Notes under the pieces: generated by a model | What the model saw: the letters and a program-made list of their open reading frames with translations, nothing else | Database searches by the model: none | What the model was told of the DNA's origin: nothing | Shown here: piece after piece, positions 43,045 through 54,000 of the stretch | How the letters are laid out: every line of letters begins with the position of its first letter | Numbering within the stretch: the first letter of the stretch is position 1 | Program-made: the position numbers and the translations under genes | DNA from: Gonocerus acuteangulatus | Lineage: Eukaryota; Arthropoda; Insecta; Hemiptera; Coreidae | Direction of reading: 5' to 3' | Length of the DNA stretch: 64,000 nucleotides | Assembly (NCBI GenBank): GCA_946811695.1 | Contig: OX328123.1 | Location: forward strand, 14,415,162 to 14,479,161

Positions 43045-43260
43045 GTATACATAGTGTGTCCAGCGTTGAGATGTCATAACTTTAGGGGTTTATTCTGCAT
43101 CTCATTTGTAGTTCAGTGGCGTTCTAAGTATATGAACATGTTGCAGGGCTACTCAAACTTTTGTCTATTTTCAAAACTATTATGTTTTTTGTTTTTGTTT
43201 TTTTTTTTTTTTTTTATGAAAAACTGTGTTTTCTGGATTTCTAGAAGTCCGGCTTCAACT
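43045..43260. mobile_element. DNA-element fragment related to 9129-9690
   Basis: TGTGTCCAGCGTTGAGATGT then CATAACTTTAGGGGTTTATT CTGC and GAAAAACTGTGTTTTCTGGA repeat the order at 9135-9265. Confidence 0.45.
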
Positions 43261-43431
43261 TTTGAGGCAGAGGCAAATCTCTAAGTCTACAAATAGCTGA
43301 TTAAGAATATATTGAATAATTTAAGAAAACACTAATATCAATAGTTCACATCTATAATAATATAATAATGTGTAACAACTGGTTGTTACACATTTGAAGA
43401 AGACAGAAAAAGCGCAAGAAGTGGAGATCAA

Positions 43432-43545
43432 CTGACAAAGGCTACCAATGAGTAGCCAAAACGTCCGAAATATAGATTTTTTTAAAACAAAATCATATTG
43501 AGGTTTATTTAGCCGAATCCCAACCATTCCATCTTTACTTAATAT
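43432..43545 (+). mobile_element. Penelope-like pseudo-LTR fragment
   Basis: CTGACAA, a GGCTAC/GTAGCC stem, AAAACGTCC, TATAGATTTTTTTAAAACAA and TAGCCGAATCCCAACC; the last block equals the end of the 19692-20042 arms, so this is the same subfamily. The G of the GAAAC box is replaced by A. Confidence 0.55.
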
Positions 43546-43909
43546 TAAAAATAATTGTAATTTTATTGTAAAATAAACTTTGATATAAAATGTCAAATTG
43601 TGTCCTCAAACAAAGATTTATTTTCCTCCTGAATTTGAACAGGAATCTTCCATCCTGTGATTATTTTTATTTATTTTTTTTTTTTTCTGTTTACGTGTTT
43701 AACCGAATCGGTGCATTCAACATGGCGATGGCCATTGGCCAGCGTTTATGGTTAGACAATTTATTGATGACAATATGGCAAACAATTTAAATATCTGAGC
43801 ACTCTTTCCAGAAGGCTCAAGTATCACAGCAAAACTTAATGTCAAGAACATCACAAACATTTATTTTTCAGTGAGACCTTAAGAATCTGTAATATTTCAT
43901 GAGTAGTTG
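43546..43909. other. No gene recognised
   Basis: AT-rich with a poly-T at 43674-43686. No feature beyond low complexity. Confidence 0.5.
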
Positions 43910-43923
43910 TTATCTGTAGTATT

Positions 43924-44241
43924 TCATTAAAAAAAAAAAAATCAGTCCCGTAAAAGGCCATGAGGGCCTAGAGGAGCAAATACTATAGAGGTATCTGATT
44001 CTTGACCATACAGCACACTAAGGAGATAGTGTGGTCAGTACTATACTCCGGCCGGGTGATTTTCCCCTTTTCAGTTACCCATTAATAAATTATTTAAAGG
44101 CTGGGTTGGCCTAGGGATGATCAGGGAGGCCGAATCACACCCATAAGACACTTTAAGATAAAACTCTTTAGTGCTTGCTCAGGATTTGAACTCAGGTTCT
44201 CCAGCATTTTAGTCCAGTGTTTCAGTATTTTATATGACTAG
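43924..44241 (-). mobile_element. tRNA-derived SINE (family 2), 14-bp target duplication
   Basis: The minus-strand copy of the 2010-2333 SINE: B-box-like GAGTTCAAATCCTGAGC, GGCCAACCCAGCCTTTAAAT, ACTGACCACACTATCTCC, TTTTACGGGACTGATTTTT and a short A tail. TTATCTGTAGTATT is repeated exactly at 43910-43923 and 44242-44255. Confidence 0.82.
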
Positions 44242-44255
44242 TTATCTGTAGTATT

Positions 44256-44985
44256 ATTTATTTATTGTCTTGTGAGCTTTGCAACTTTAGCGATTAGCTC
44301 ATTACCATAAAGAACTATACAACATTAGGCATCTGTAGTATTTTGTGTTCTTATCAATAAAGATCTCTGGTTTATAATGTGTTTTCTACCTCCCTCCATA
44401 GGGAGAATTCCTGCTTATAAAGTCAACCCAATACTGTAATCTGGAAGTACTGATTAGAAAATTTCATGTTATCTGTCCGCACCTTAGCAGGCTCAAAAAT
44501 GGTTCGATTTGGGGAAATTTGGTACAACAAAATACGTTGAATTTGGTTTCGAAATGCCATATATAAGAAATTCGTTCAGAAGCTTCTGCTCAAATTCAGG
44601 AACATAAATATGCTTTAAGTCCACCCAACAAACCTATATAATGTACTGTAAAACATAAAGTCTTCTTTTTCATACATGGCTACCTCGCATATGCGAACAC
44701 CAGTGGATACTTTTTTGTGACACTTTTATGTAACGCTTTTATTTAATGTTTTTTTTTTTCAGTTTAGTCATCGCTAAAGCATATTTATGCTAAAATCAAG
44801 TTTGTTAACCAACAGCTGAATCCACCAACCAGGACACTCCATATATATCCAGGGAATATCGTTTATGAGTTGTGGAAACCTACAGATAGCCCGACACTAA
44901 TGGCCTTGATGTCAATGCGCTATAAAAAAAATTTATAATCTGACATGTAGGAGGGAGAGAGGTGACAGGAATGGGTTTAGGGTTT
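44256..44985. repeat. Fragments of the dispersed-repeat mosaic
   Basis: 44390-44520 (CCTCCATAGGGAGAATTCCT, CAATACTGTAATCTGGAAGT, ATGGTTCGATTTGG) echoes, in complement, the unit at 28270-28400 and 39055-39185. The rest is unassigned. Confidence 0.45.
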
Positions 44986-44989
44986 AAGA

Positions 44990-46385
44990 GTGGATATGGA
45001 GTGATGAGTAATTAGGTATAAGAGATTTTTAGGTATAAGAGACATATTAAATAGAACTGACATCAATGGTGATGGTAGGGAGGATAGGAAGGAGGGTGTT
45101 CAAGAGGAGAGCTGAGCCTAACACTAAAACCTTGGTACTTTCTGTGTTAATCTTTAATTTATTGGTCTTGGCCCAAGTCTTCTTGTGTCTTTCTTGCTGC
45201 CTCTGGTAGCTTTGGGGGCGGGAAGGAAAGGTAGTTTTGGTAATCATCAGCATATGTGTGGACGTTGCAGAATAGAATAGAAAATGGGAGATCATTTATG
45301 TAGGCTGCACACAGCATTAGGGATAGAGAGGATCTCTGAGTGACACCACAGCCCAGTATTAGAGAGGAGGATTTGGGTTGGTTTGGAATGACTATGGATT
45401 GAGAGCCGTTAGAAATAAAGGATTGGAATTTATTTATTTTTTTTTTATTTATTAATTTTTTTTTAATGGGCAGTGATGGTTTTGGTTCGCTTTGCAAAGT
45501 TATCTAGAAGGATAAGGATGGAAATTCTTTTGACATCAACAGCGGATTCGAGGTTGTGACTCGGAGAGTGGATTGGGTGGAATATCCTGGACAAAAGCCA
45601 GATTGACGAGAATTCAAGTGGGGTGGTAAAAAGACAGACATTTGGGATTGGACAAGGCGTTCAAGTGGTTTAAAAAGATTGGATAGAAATAGGACGGAAA
45701 TTGGGGGATTGGGAATTTTGTTTATGGGCTGAACAAGGGCATTCATCCAGAATGTGGGAAAGACAGAGCGTTGTAAATAGAAATTTTATATGTGGAGTAG
45801 ATGAGGTAGAATAACAGGGAGGGAACGTTTCATAAGCACCATGGGTTTAATGTCCGAACCTTTAGACTTGGAACGAGATTTCATCTTAAGGAGGTTTGAA
45901 GGGGATATGAGTGAGCCAGTGAGCAGAGGGGGTAAGTGAGGGTAGCCTTCACAGGAGCATGCTTGTCGAGGACGGCAAGGAGGTTCAAGTTTAGGAAATC
46001 AACTTCGGCATCAATTGGGTATAGAAATGAATGAGTGACCAATCTACTCCATATAAGTCAGGCTTGAGGGAGTCGAAGGTAAGAGAGTTGAGGTTTGGAT
46101 AGGAGGTGGTTCTAGGAATAGGATGTTATCGGATATGGAAATGCGATCATGTGCTAAAAGGAATGAACCCAGATACTGGAGGGAGGAGATAATGTGTCTT
46201 GGAGAGTCAACAAGGAAGTAGTGGAGACGGGTATTAGAACTGGAAGTGTGGTGAGTAGGTGAGAATGGGACTACATATAGCCCTAGGGAGGAGGTGAAGG
46301 ATTCAAGGGGGAATCTGACAGGAAGTTGATATTTAGGTCACCAGTTAGGATGGTGTGATCACTTTGGACTGAAAGTAGCTACTAC
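44990..46385 (-). pseudogene. Non-LTR retrotransposon with APE endonuclease and RT remnants
   Basis: Read on the minus strand from 46385: an endonuclease end (GDLNINFL, later LAHDRISISDNI), then FLSNLFKPLERLVQSQMSVF with RQSGFCPGYSTQ (RT motifs 1-2), then SRSQSIV-type sequence, LGCGVTQRSSL, AAYINDLPFSILFCNVHTYA with the catalytic YADD box (about 45255-45244), and finally TWAKTNKLKINTESTKVLVL. Motif order fits CR1/L2/Jockey-type elements. Several frameshifts and gaps (including loss of the AFDxV block) make it non-functional. Confidence 0.75.
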
Positions 46386-46443
46386 TTGAATGTGATATTT
46401 TACACACAAAATACACATACATATCACAAAATTTTAAGAATTA

Positions 46444-47291
46444 CGTGGGTGAATCAAATATAAACGAGACACAGAGAAGGTGCTAGAAGGTTCCCGCATT
46501 TAGGGGTGTTGAGTAGGCCTGCCAGGAGTGTGGGAAGCAGGAAAGCGCGTTTGCTCGACCTCACCGGTAACCGTCGTGACGATGTCCGAGCAGGAGGTAC
46601 CCCCCTTGATTTTGCAGTGTATTGTGATCACATTTCTTGCTGCTGAAGGTGACAAACCGGCCAAAATCTTCAAAAGATTGACTGTACAGTTTGGGGAAGA
46701 GATACTTTCACGTGCCTGAGTGTTTGCATGGCATAAACAGTTTGTGGAGGGTCGCGATCGTGTTCAGAATAACGGCTGTGTTTTTTGACCTGCGGGGCTT
46801 TTTTGCATGAATGCAAGACCATCAATGCTGCATACTACTGCGGAATTTTGAGTGATGTCAGACTATCATATCGCCGCAAAAGAAGGGACCTAACGATGAG
46901 AGAAGATATTCTTCTCCAGAATAATGCTTGCTCGCATACTGCAGCCCTGACAAGAGAAAAATGGGAGCAATTGGGCTGGAAGGCACTAGAACACCCTCCC
47001 TACAGCCTAGACTTATCACCATATGACATTCACCTGTTTGGGCCTCTCAAGGAAGCTTTGGGTGGTCTGATTCGACAGTGACAATGTGGTTGAAGCCCAC
47101 GTGCGCAATTGGCTGGAGACAACCTACTGCATTCTATGAGGACGGGACTGGAAAATTACCTATGTGCTGGGAAAAATGAGTTTACAAATCAGGAGAATAT
47201 TTAGAAAAATTAGGTGTACTTTTTTTTTGTGTTGAAAGTAAAAATAAAAAAGATAAAAAAATAAGTCTCGTTTATATTTGATTCACCCTCG
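46444..47291 (+). mobile_element. mariner-family transposon, internally deleted
   Basis: 28-bp terminal inverted repeats (CGTGGGTGAATCAAATATAA ACGAGAC on the left; one mismatch on the right) are flanked by TA at 46442-46443 and 47292-47293. Length is 848 bp against about 1.3 kb for a full element, and the transposase is decayed (see 46580-47160). Confidence 0.88.
46580..47160 (+). pseudogene. mariner transposase pseudogene
   Basis: The N-terminal part from ATG 46580 (MSEQEVPPLILQCIVITFLA...) keeps the HTH region and runs to a stop at 46717. Sequence then jumps to the catalytic half: QNNACSHTAALTREKWEQLG (where the family has HDNA, so the second Asp is changed), HPPYSLDLSPYDIHLFGPLK (third Asp retained), stop, then a frame-shifted tail to 47160. 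About 450 bp between the two halves are missing. The product cannot be active. Confidence 0.8.
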
Positions 47292-47299
47292 TATGAACA

Positions 47300-47896
47300 T
47301 TTTTATTCTTTCATTTTTTGTCGGTTTTTTTTATCTTGTTTTTTTCTATTTTTGTTATTTAAATTTATTTTTACTTCTACTTTTCCCCAAATTATATTTA
47401 TTTTCTCTATATTATGATTATCTACAATAATGTATTCATTAATATTACCTTTTTGATCAAAGCTGATGTTTTCATATAGACTAACTAATTTGCTAATCAC
47501 CTTCGTTGCAGTCCAGCAATAAACAAATAAATAAAATAAAATAATTTTTTAATATTACAATAACATGAATGTTTTCATTATTTTGTGTTTTATTATTATA
47601 ATATAATAAGTTATAAAATTTATGGTTAATGGAACTTTATTTTAAAATATAAAGAAAACAACATACATATATTTAAATAATATATTCTTTTATAGCATTT
47701 GAATAATTTATATAGCAGAACAAATTCTATAACATGATTAGCTGTTGGATAAATTTTTATTCTTAGAGTTAAGAATATCTTTAAAAATTAGTCAGATGGC
47801 CCAAAAATAATGGACTTAGTAATGTTAATTATGAGTATCAAATTAAACCTATGATTAAGATCATATCCACATTATTTTGAAAATTTAATTTAAAAC
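47300..47896. other. No gene seen; AT-rich with a possible LINE 3' end at 47440-47545
   Basis: TTCGTTGCAGTCCAGCAATA followed by AACAAATAAATAAAATAAAA is typical of a LINE 3' terminus. The remainder is the 3' flank of the P450 gene; a polyadenylation signal could not be singled out in such AT-rich sequence. Confidence 0.4.
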
Positions 47897-48093
47897 TACT
47901 TAAATTTACGTTGATATTTATAATTAAATTCACAATTTTTTAATTTTTAATAGTATCTTCTTTGATGGTACGCTACTGAAAAATCTCTTATTAAATTCAA
48001 GTGGCAGCTTCATTTTCTCAGAAAGATCTACTCTGTATGTCATCAAAATTTTTGCCAGCCCAAACTTCATGATCATTATTGCATATCGCATTG
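47897..48093 (-). CDS. P450 exon 7 (C-terminus)
   Basis: After TTTTCAG: completes the codon for Ala457 and continues MRYAIMIMKFGLAKILMTYR, then LSEKMKLPLEF, to a TAG stop at 47897-47899. The last 12 or so residues (CEFNYKYQRKFK) extend past the end of the homologous orphan exon at 34503-34666, suggesting loss of an earlier stop. Short and AT-rich, but phase, acceptor and homology all agree. Confidence 0.9.
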
Positions 48094-51000
48094 CTGAAAA
48101 TTAAATAATTATACTTTTTGAATACTTATTCCATAGAACGATGAATTAAATGCTATCTAAAAATATTATTATTTCCCAAGGGCGTTTTTTTTTGTCATTA
48201 CGCCATAACTTCCTTAATTTTTTCATCGATTTTCGTAAATGAGGCATCATTTTAAAGCTTTTCTTAACCAGTACACCAGAAAAATATTCAAATTACTCAC
48301 ATTTTAGTTGTTTTTCATGAAATTAAAATTGAAAAAAAAAAAGGTTTTTTGAAATATTGATCCTCTATTGAGAATATCAAAATGAAACCAACTTTGACTT
48401 TCATGCATACATTATCTCATTCCGTATTTTATTTCAACTTAAAATATTGATTTAAGGTATTCAATCTCCTGATTAATTTTTAAGACAAATTAAATTAATC
48501 AAAAATTGAATTTTCATTTACTACCCAAACCGTTCGCAGTCATTTGTTTTAACATACAATTAGTCCAAGACGTCCAACTTACTTTGTCTCTGATCTCTAC
48601 GATAAACAAAACCAGCGATCAAATCAGATTGTTTACTTTTAAGAAATTATACACATGAAACTATACTATTTCATGGCTGCTCTCAACTCCTCACTACTAC
48701 AATATGAACTCCTGTTCACATTCTCACACACCTCAGGAGGAACTCATTACATTTTAACCTTTTCGATGCGACGTGGGCTAGTGAGAGTAATGTCCCTGAA
48801 GGCGGAGAGCGCCCGCTGCCTATTCCCTCCACGCGTGGACCAAACTCCCTCTCCTAAAGCGCCGTACGCACCTATATTTTTTTTTTTTTTACATTGGCGC
48901 TTGTTACTAATCATCATTTTCACGTTACTTGAAACGATTCATTTTCTACAATTTAGGTACGTAGCAAACCTACAATAATCATTTAAAATAAAATTTACTA
49001 ACTTTTCTTCCCTATATTTCTCTTTCTATTTCATTCCGAACCCAGTGTTTGTTTGTAGACATGATTTTTAAATGAACATTTCTTTTTTTAAATTATTATA
49101 ATAAGCTTCTCCTTTATTGTTTACAGTTTCACTAAAAAAAAAATCCCCTAAGAACATTTTTACCGTGCCATGTCTAACAGACGCATGTTACTAATAACGT
49201 TCAAAATTTCCTGCTAGAGCACTCTGTACACGCTCAAAGCTAAAGAGGGCTCACAATCAATAGATACAGCTGTGGCGAGAATACTCGGGCATCGCCTCTG
49301 GAGCACGATTTTCTACCATGAGAATACTCGGGCGTCGCATCAAATGGGTTAAAATAAAATGTATCGTTTGAGTTAATCCAGAACAAAGAATAAACTAAAC
49401 TCATGAAATCAATTGGCCTGTTCGGCCATCCTTGACTTTTTTTTTTTTTTTTTAATGGATTAAATGATTTATTAACAATTCAAAAATTATATCCAGAAGT
49501 TTTTGTATCGAGTTTTTTTTTTTTTTTTTTAATGGTACAAACATTTTATTAACCCGGCAATGGGCACGCCTCAATGACTCCCGTTAGCAAGCATTCAGTG
49601 GCATTTGGATCCTCTTTTTTATTTTTTCATATTTTCACAATAATTCCTATTTACAGCTTTATACTTTTTTTTTTTTTTTTTTTTTTTTACGGCACATCTA
49701 CATCTAGGTCATTAGCGCCGACATCCAGGGTGTAGCGAGGAATTTCACCAGCGAGCCGTGGGATGATAAAATTCCTGCCGGAGGTTGGGAATCGAACCCA
49801 CCATCTCCCGCTTATGAATCCAAGGCGCTAGCCATTAGACCACGGGAGACCCCTACAGCTTTATACTGTACTCATTTTGAACTCATATCTTACCAATGCA
49901 AATTCTTGGACCTTCTCCAAACGGCAAAAATATTCCTTGTTTTATCGGTTCGAGGAATCTCTCAGGCCGAAACACCTTTGGGTCCGGATAATTATTCGGG
50001 TCCATATGTACAGCAGTAATAGGAATTGCTATTTGATCTCCTTTTTTGATTACATACCCATCAGGTAACTCGTATTCCTTAGTGCATACTCTGAACAAAT
50101 AAGGTACCATCGGATAAACTCGCTGAGTTTCTGAAAATAAAAAAGTTCATTTACCACGAGCTGCATTACAAAGCACATTCTTTATCAAGTTATGCATTAA
50201 GACCATCGTACTTTATTAAGTTATTTGAATCCCTTATTTTGTTTAAAGTGAAATTCTTTGCCATTACTATAACATAACACTCCTTTAATTTATTCAATTG
50301 AAAGCCTTGCACACTAGGGTGGCCCTTAGCTATAGGGAATTTTTTCGAAAGTCAAAATGTTGCTGCTCCCACCCCCCAATTCTGTTCGAATCAACAAAAA
50401 AACTAGCTGTACAAAATTTCGGACAACTGCTAGGCGACCCGCAAAACAAAGAAATTGTTTAAAATCATTCTTAATCTTATATCTCAAATTTTAAACCTAA
50501 AAATTTCAGGGATAACATGAAAAAATATTAGGTTTTTAATAATGCACACAACTTGTATAAGGCAACCACATTTTTATTTAAAACAAAAATTTCTATAGAA
50601 ACAAGGCTTAATGTGAACAATAAAAAAATACAAATATTGAATATTATGTTTTTCTAAGGGACGATTTAGTAGCAGTCGGGTATTTTTCCCGGCCCCCGGC
50701 AACAATACAATATGAAAAAATAGATTTTTCTGAAGGAAGAAAAATTATTTTGGTGGAGAACGTACCTATTCAGTTGATTGTTTTTTCTTCCTCGTCTTCC
50801 AGCATAACTTGAGTTGTATTTGCCTTAACCGCTGTTGGAGCGTTGTCATAAAATAAGGATGGAGCATCGGTTTGGGGAATAAGTACCAGAGCTGACTGGA
50901 AACATTTTTTGCAGCAGCCTTACTAATTTCCGGATCAATATCTTGATAATGTATTAGTTGATGCATGAATAGAAAGTCGTGATATGGTGCTTCAATTGGG

Positions 51001-54000
51001 TCTGATGATAGAAACCAGGCTCGAACGTACACTCGCGCAAGAAAAATACATGTTCTTCCTAAAGAATTTTTTTCTCTATGAGGTAACTGAAATTGATTTT
51101 GAAACAGGTACATTTCAATGCATAAATCGCCTTAGCGATCCACCTAGCATGACTTACAGCTCCTGGCACACGAAACGATGCTCCTTTCTTCCCGGGCAAA
51201 CGATTGTGTTTTCAGGAAGCAGGAAAAGACTTGTTTGTTTAACTTTTTATCCAACATTAACAAGAACACGGCTAATTTAATTTCCATTACTAGTGCTTAC
51301 CTGCTCAAAAGTGATTAAAAAATAAAATACCTTTAAAAAAAAATTAATTTTGGACGAAAATGTCAATATTTCAAGGTCATTGTGGGTCGCCTTGGAGTTG
51401 TTCGATTTAGCTAAAATTTTACACAGATCGTTATTTTGTTGATTGGAACAAGATAGGGGGGTGGGAGGTAAACTTTTAGAAAGTTGAAAAATAAGGGCCA
51501 CCCTAATGCACACTAATCTATTTATGTATATAAAAATCAGCTAATTGTCTGCCTGTCTGTTCTTCCACAAATCCACACTTGGCACACATGAAGGTCTTAA
51601 TACAGGAAGTGTCATAGCCTAGGTCAAAATTCTCTATCAGCTGTCTGTCTGTATGTTTGTTCCTTATAAAATCCACACCGTTTGACCAATTTTGACCAAA
51701 CTTGGCACACATGTAGGTCTTGATCCAGGGAGTCTTATAGGCTAGGTCAAAATTGTCTAGGACTCACATCATCATTCATGGGAAACTGTGAACCCGAACA
51801 GTTACAGATTTGCATTATTAAATTTTAATATTACTTATTTGGTTTCTAATTTATTTTTGCTTTTCTAGATGCAGAAGGTAGGTGTAGCATGGCACGCCGG
51901 GTAACAACTAGTACACCATAAATCACAACAGTGACCATGACCCATGTGGTTGATTTCACCAAAAACAAAGAAAAAAAATGGTTCTCGTGAAATATAAAAA
52001 GGATATCCGTTACTTTACTGCACACTACTAGTTATAATACACTTGACAATCCTACATGACTTCTTCATTCTATAAGTAACCATCACCTCTTGAAACCGCC
52101 TTACTAATTTTTGAAAGGGACCTTGAAGGCTAGTAATAAAGAAGTAGTGATATGACGATACAATGAATATTTTGTACTTATGCCAAATTAAACAATTGCA
52201 AAGCAGAACTATTAAACGAATTTACCTTTCACCAGAGCCTCAAGGTATTTCATATTTCTTAAAGCTTCATAAGTGAATCCTCCATTATGTTTTACTTGCT
52301 CAAAAATGTCTTCTCTTACTCTGTCTTGCAACTCAAGATTTTGTGTCAATTCAAACAAAGAAAATGACATTAAAATAGCAGTGACTTCAAAACCAGCCGT
52401 CATAAAAGCCTGCGCTTGAGCCATTATGATGTCATCTGTAATTTCTAAAAAAATTACCATATTTAAAATTTCCTCACACATAATTATAGCATGACACTTA
52501 TTTATATCTACTATATATTTGTCAAATACCACTCACTCACTGACTTACCGACCTATCATCACCCAGCCCAAACTACTTGACAGAAAAATTTGAAATTTTG
52601 CATGGACACTCCCTTTGGGATGTATTTTTTGATATTCAAATTTTTAAGTATTTTTAGAGGGGTTTGAATTTTTAGTTGGTTTTAAAGAGAGCATGCATGC
52701 CTAGGCAGCATGCGTTGCTAGGACGATAACAGGTCAGCTGATACCATACTATATCTATTTTATAATATTATTTTTATTTGCGGTTCATTTCAACTAAGAT
52801 GGCAGACCTTGAATTACTAGAAGTAAATTGTGATTTTTTCCACTCATAGAGTTTACGCTATACCCGGTGATGGTCCATCCGAGGTAATAATATCCCGAAA
52901 CCTTGCACTGCCTTTTCAACCATCCGCATCCCCAGTCAGAACACTTCTTGGTAATGCTTGCAAATATAATGGGTGTTTCCAAATTATCTCTTGGAAACAT
53001 AAATTGTAACGCCCATTTATTATTGACAACAAATTTTAACCTATACTGGTTAAACTTCTGTTACTGGTAACCTATAGATAACGGGTTATCTCTAAGTTAT
53101 CTGTTTCTTTACACTGGTCTGGAGAGCCCCAGTCTCAAGAGACATTATACTTTGATTATTTATCAATTGATGAATGACTTATAGTATGAAAGCTATAATA
53201 AACTGCACAAAATTATGTAGTAGCATTAATTTTGATGATACATTATTTAATGTAATAAAATAACGACTGATCTGCCGTGACGAAGCACAGGTAGTCAGCT
53301 AGTACATTAATATTTATCCACTTTAAACAATAATGAAGTGGGAGTATAAATTACATTAAAAAATACATAGAATTTATGCAAAAACTTAAAAATTTCCTTA
53401 TGTATTTTTTTCATTTTAGAATATGTCTTTGCTTCAAATCGAGAGGAAAGCCTACTTACGACATAAACTCATAAGATGAGGCAATCCACAAAAAAGAGAG
53501 AAGAAATGGAATTTTAGTTGAAAAACTTACCATATTCTTGTGTATTTCCAGTAGGTTCATCTGTTTTCAAATAATCATCATTTGAATCCCACGATTGTAC
53601 TTCAATTGTTTTTTTCTCTTTCAGTTGCAAGAGCATCTGAGTAAAGTCATTCCGATAAACTTGTTTTTCTGTTCTATAGTCAAAATTTTGCTGAAGAAGA
53701 CCCCTGTAGTACTTTGCAACTGTTTGATTTTGGAACGAGATACCCAGAGTTTTGCTTATTTTAGGGAATGCAAAAAGAAACCAAAATCTAAGAATATTTA
53801 GTTTATTAGTTTCTGTCAACTGTTTTCCCATGACCCTAAATTCGCAATCCGGGTTTTTCAAAGTTCCTGGGTCCATACCAAAAACTGCGGCCCTACAAAT
53901 CATTAAAATATTACTTTCAATAATAGAAAATTACTTTCAATAATAGCAATAATTGTTTTCTAAAGTAATTAAGAGCAATGGGATAATTAAAATCTTTAAT

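Noticed and set aside
50984..51280. Plus-strand frame opposite the hAT-like ORF
   Set aside because: Shadow of the better-supported minus-strand frame with family resemblance.
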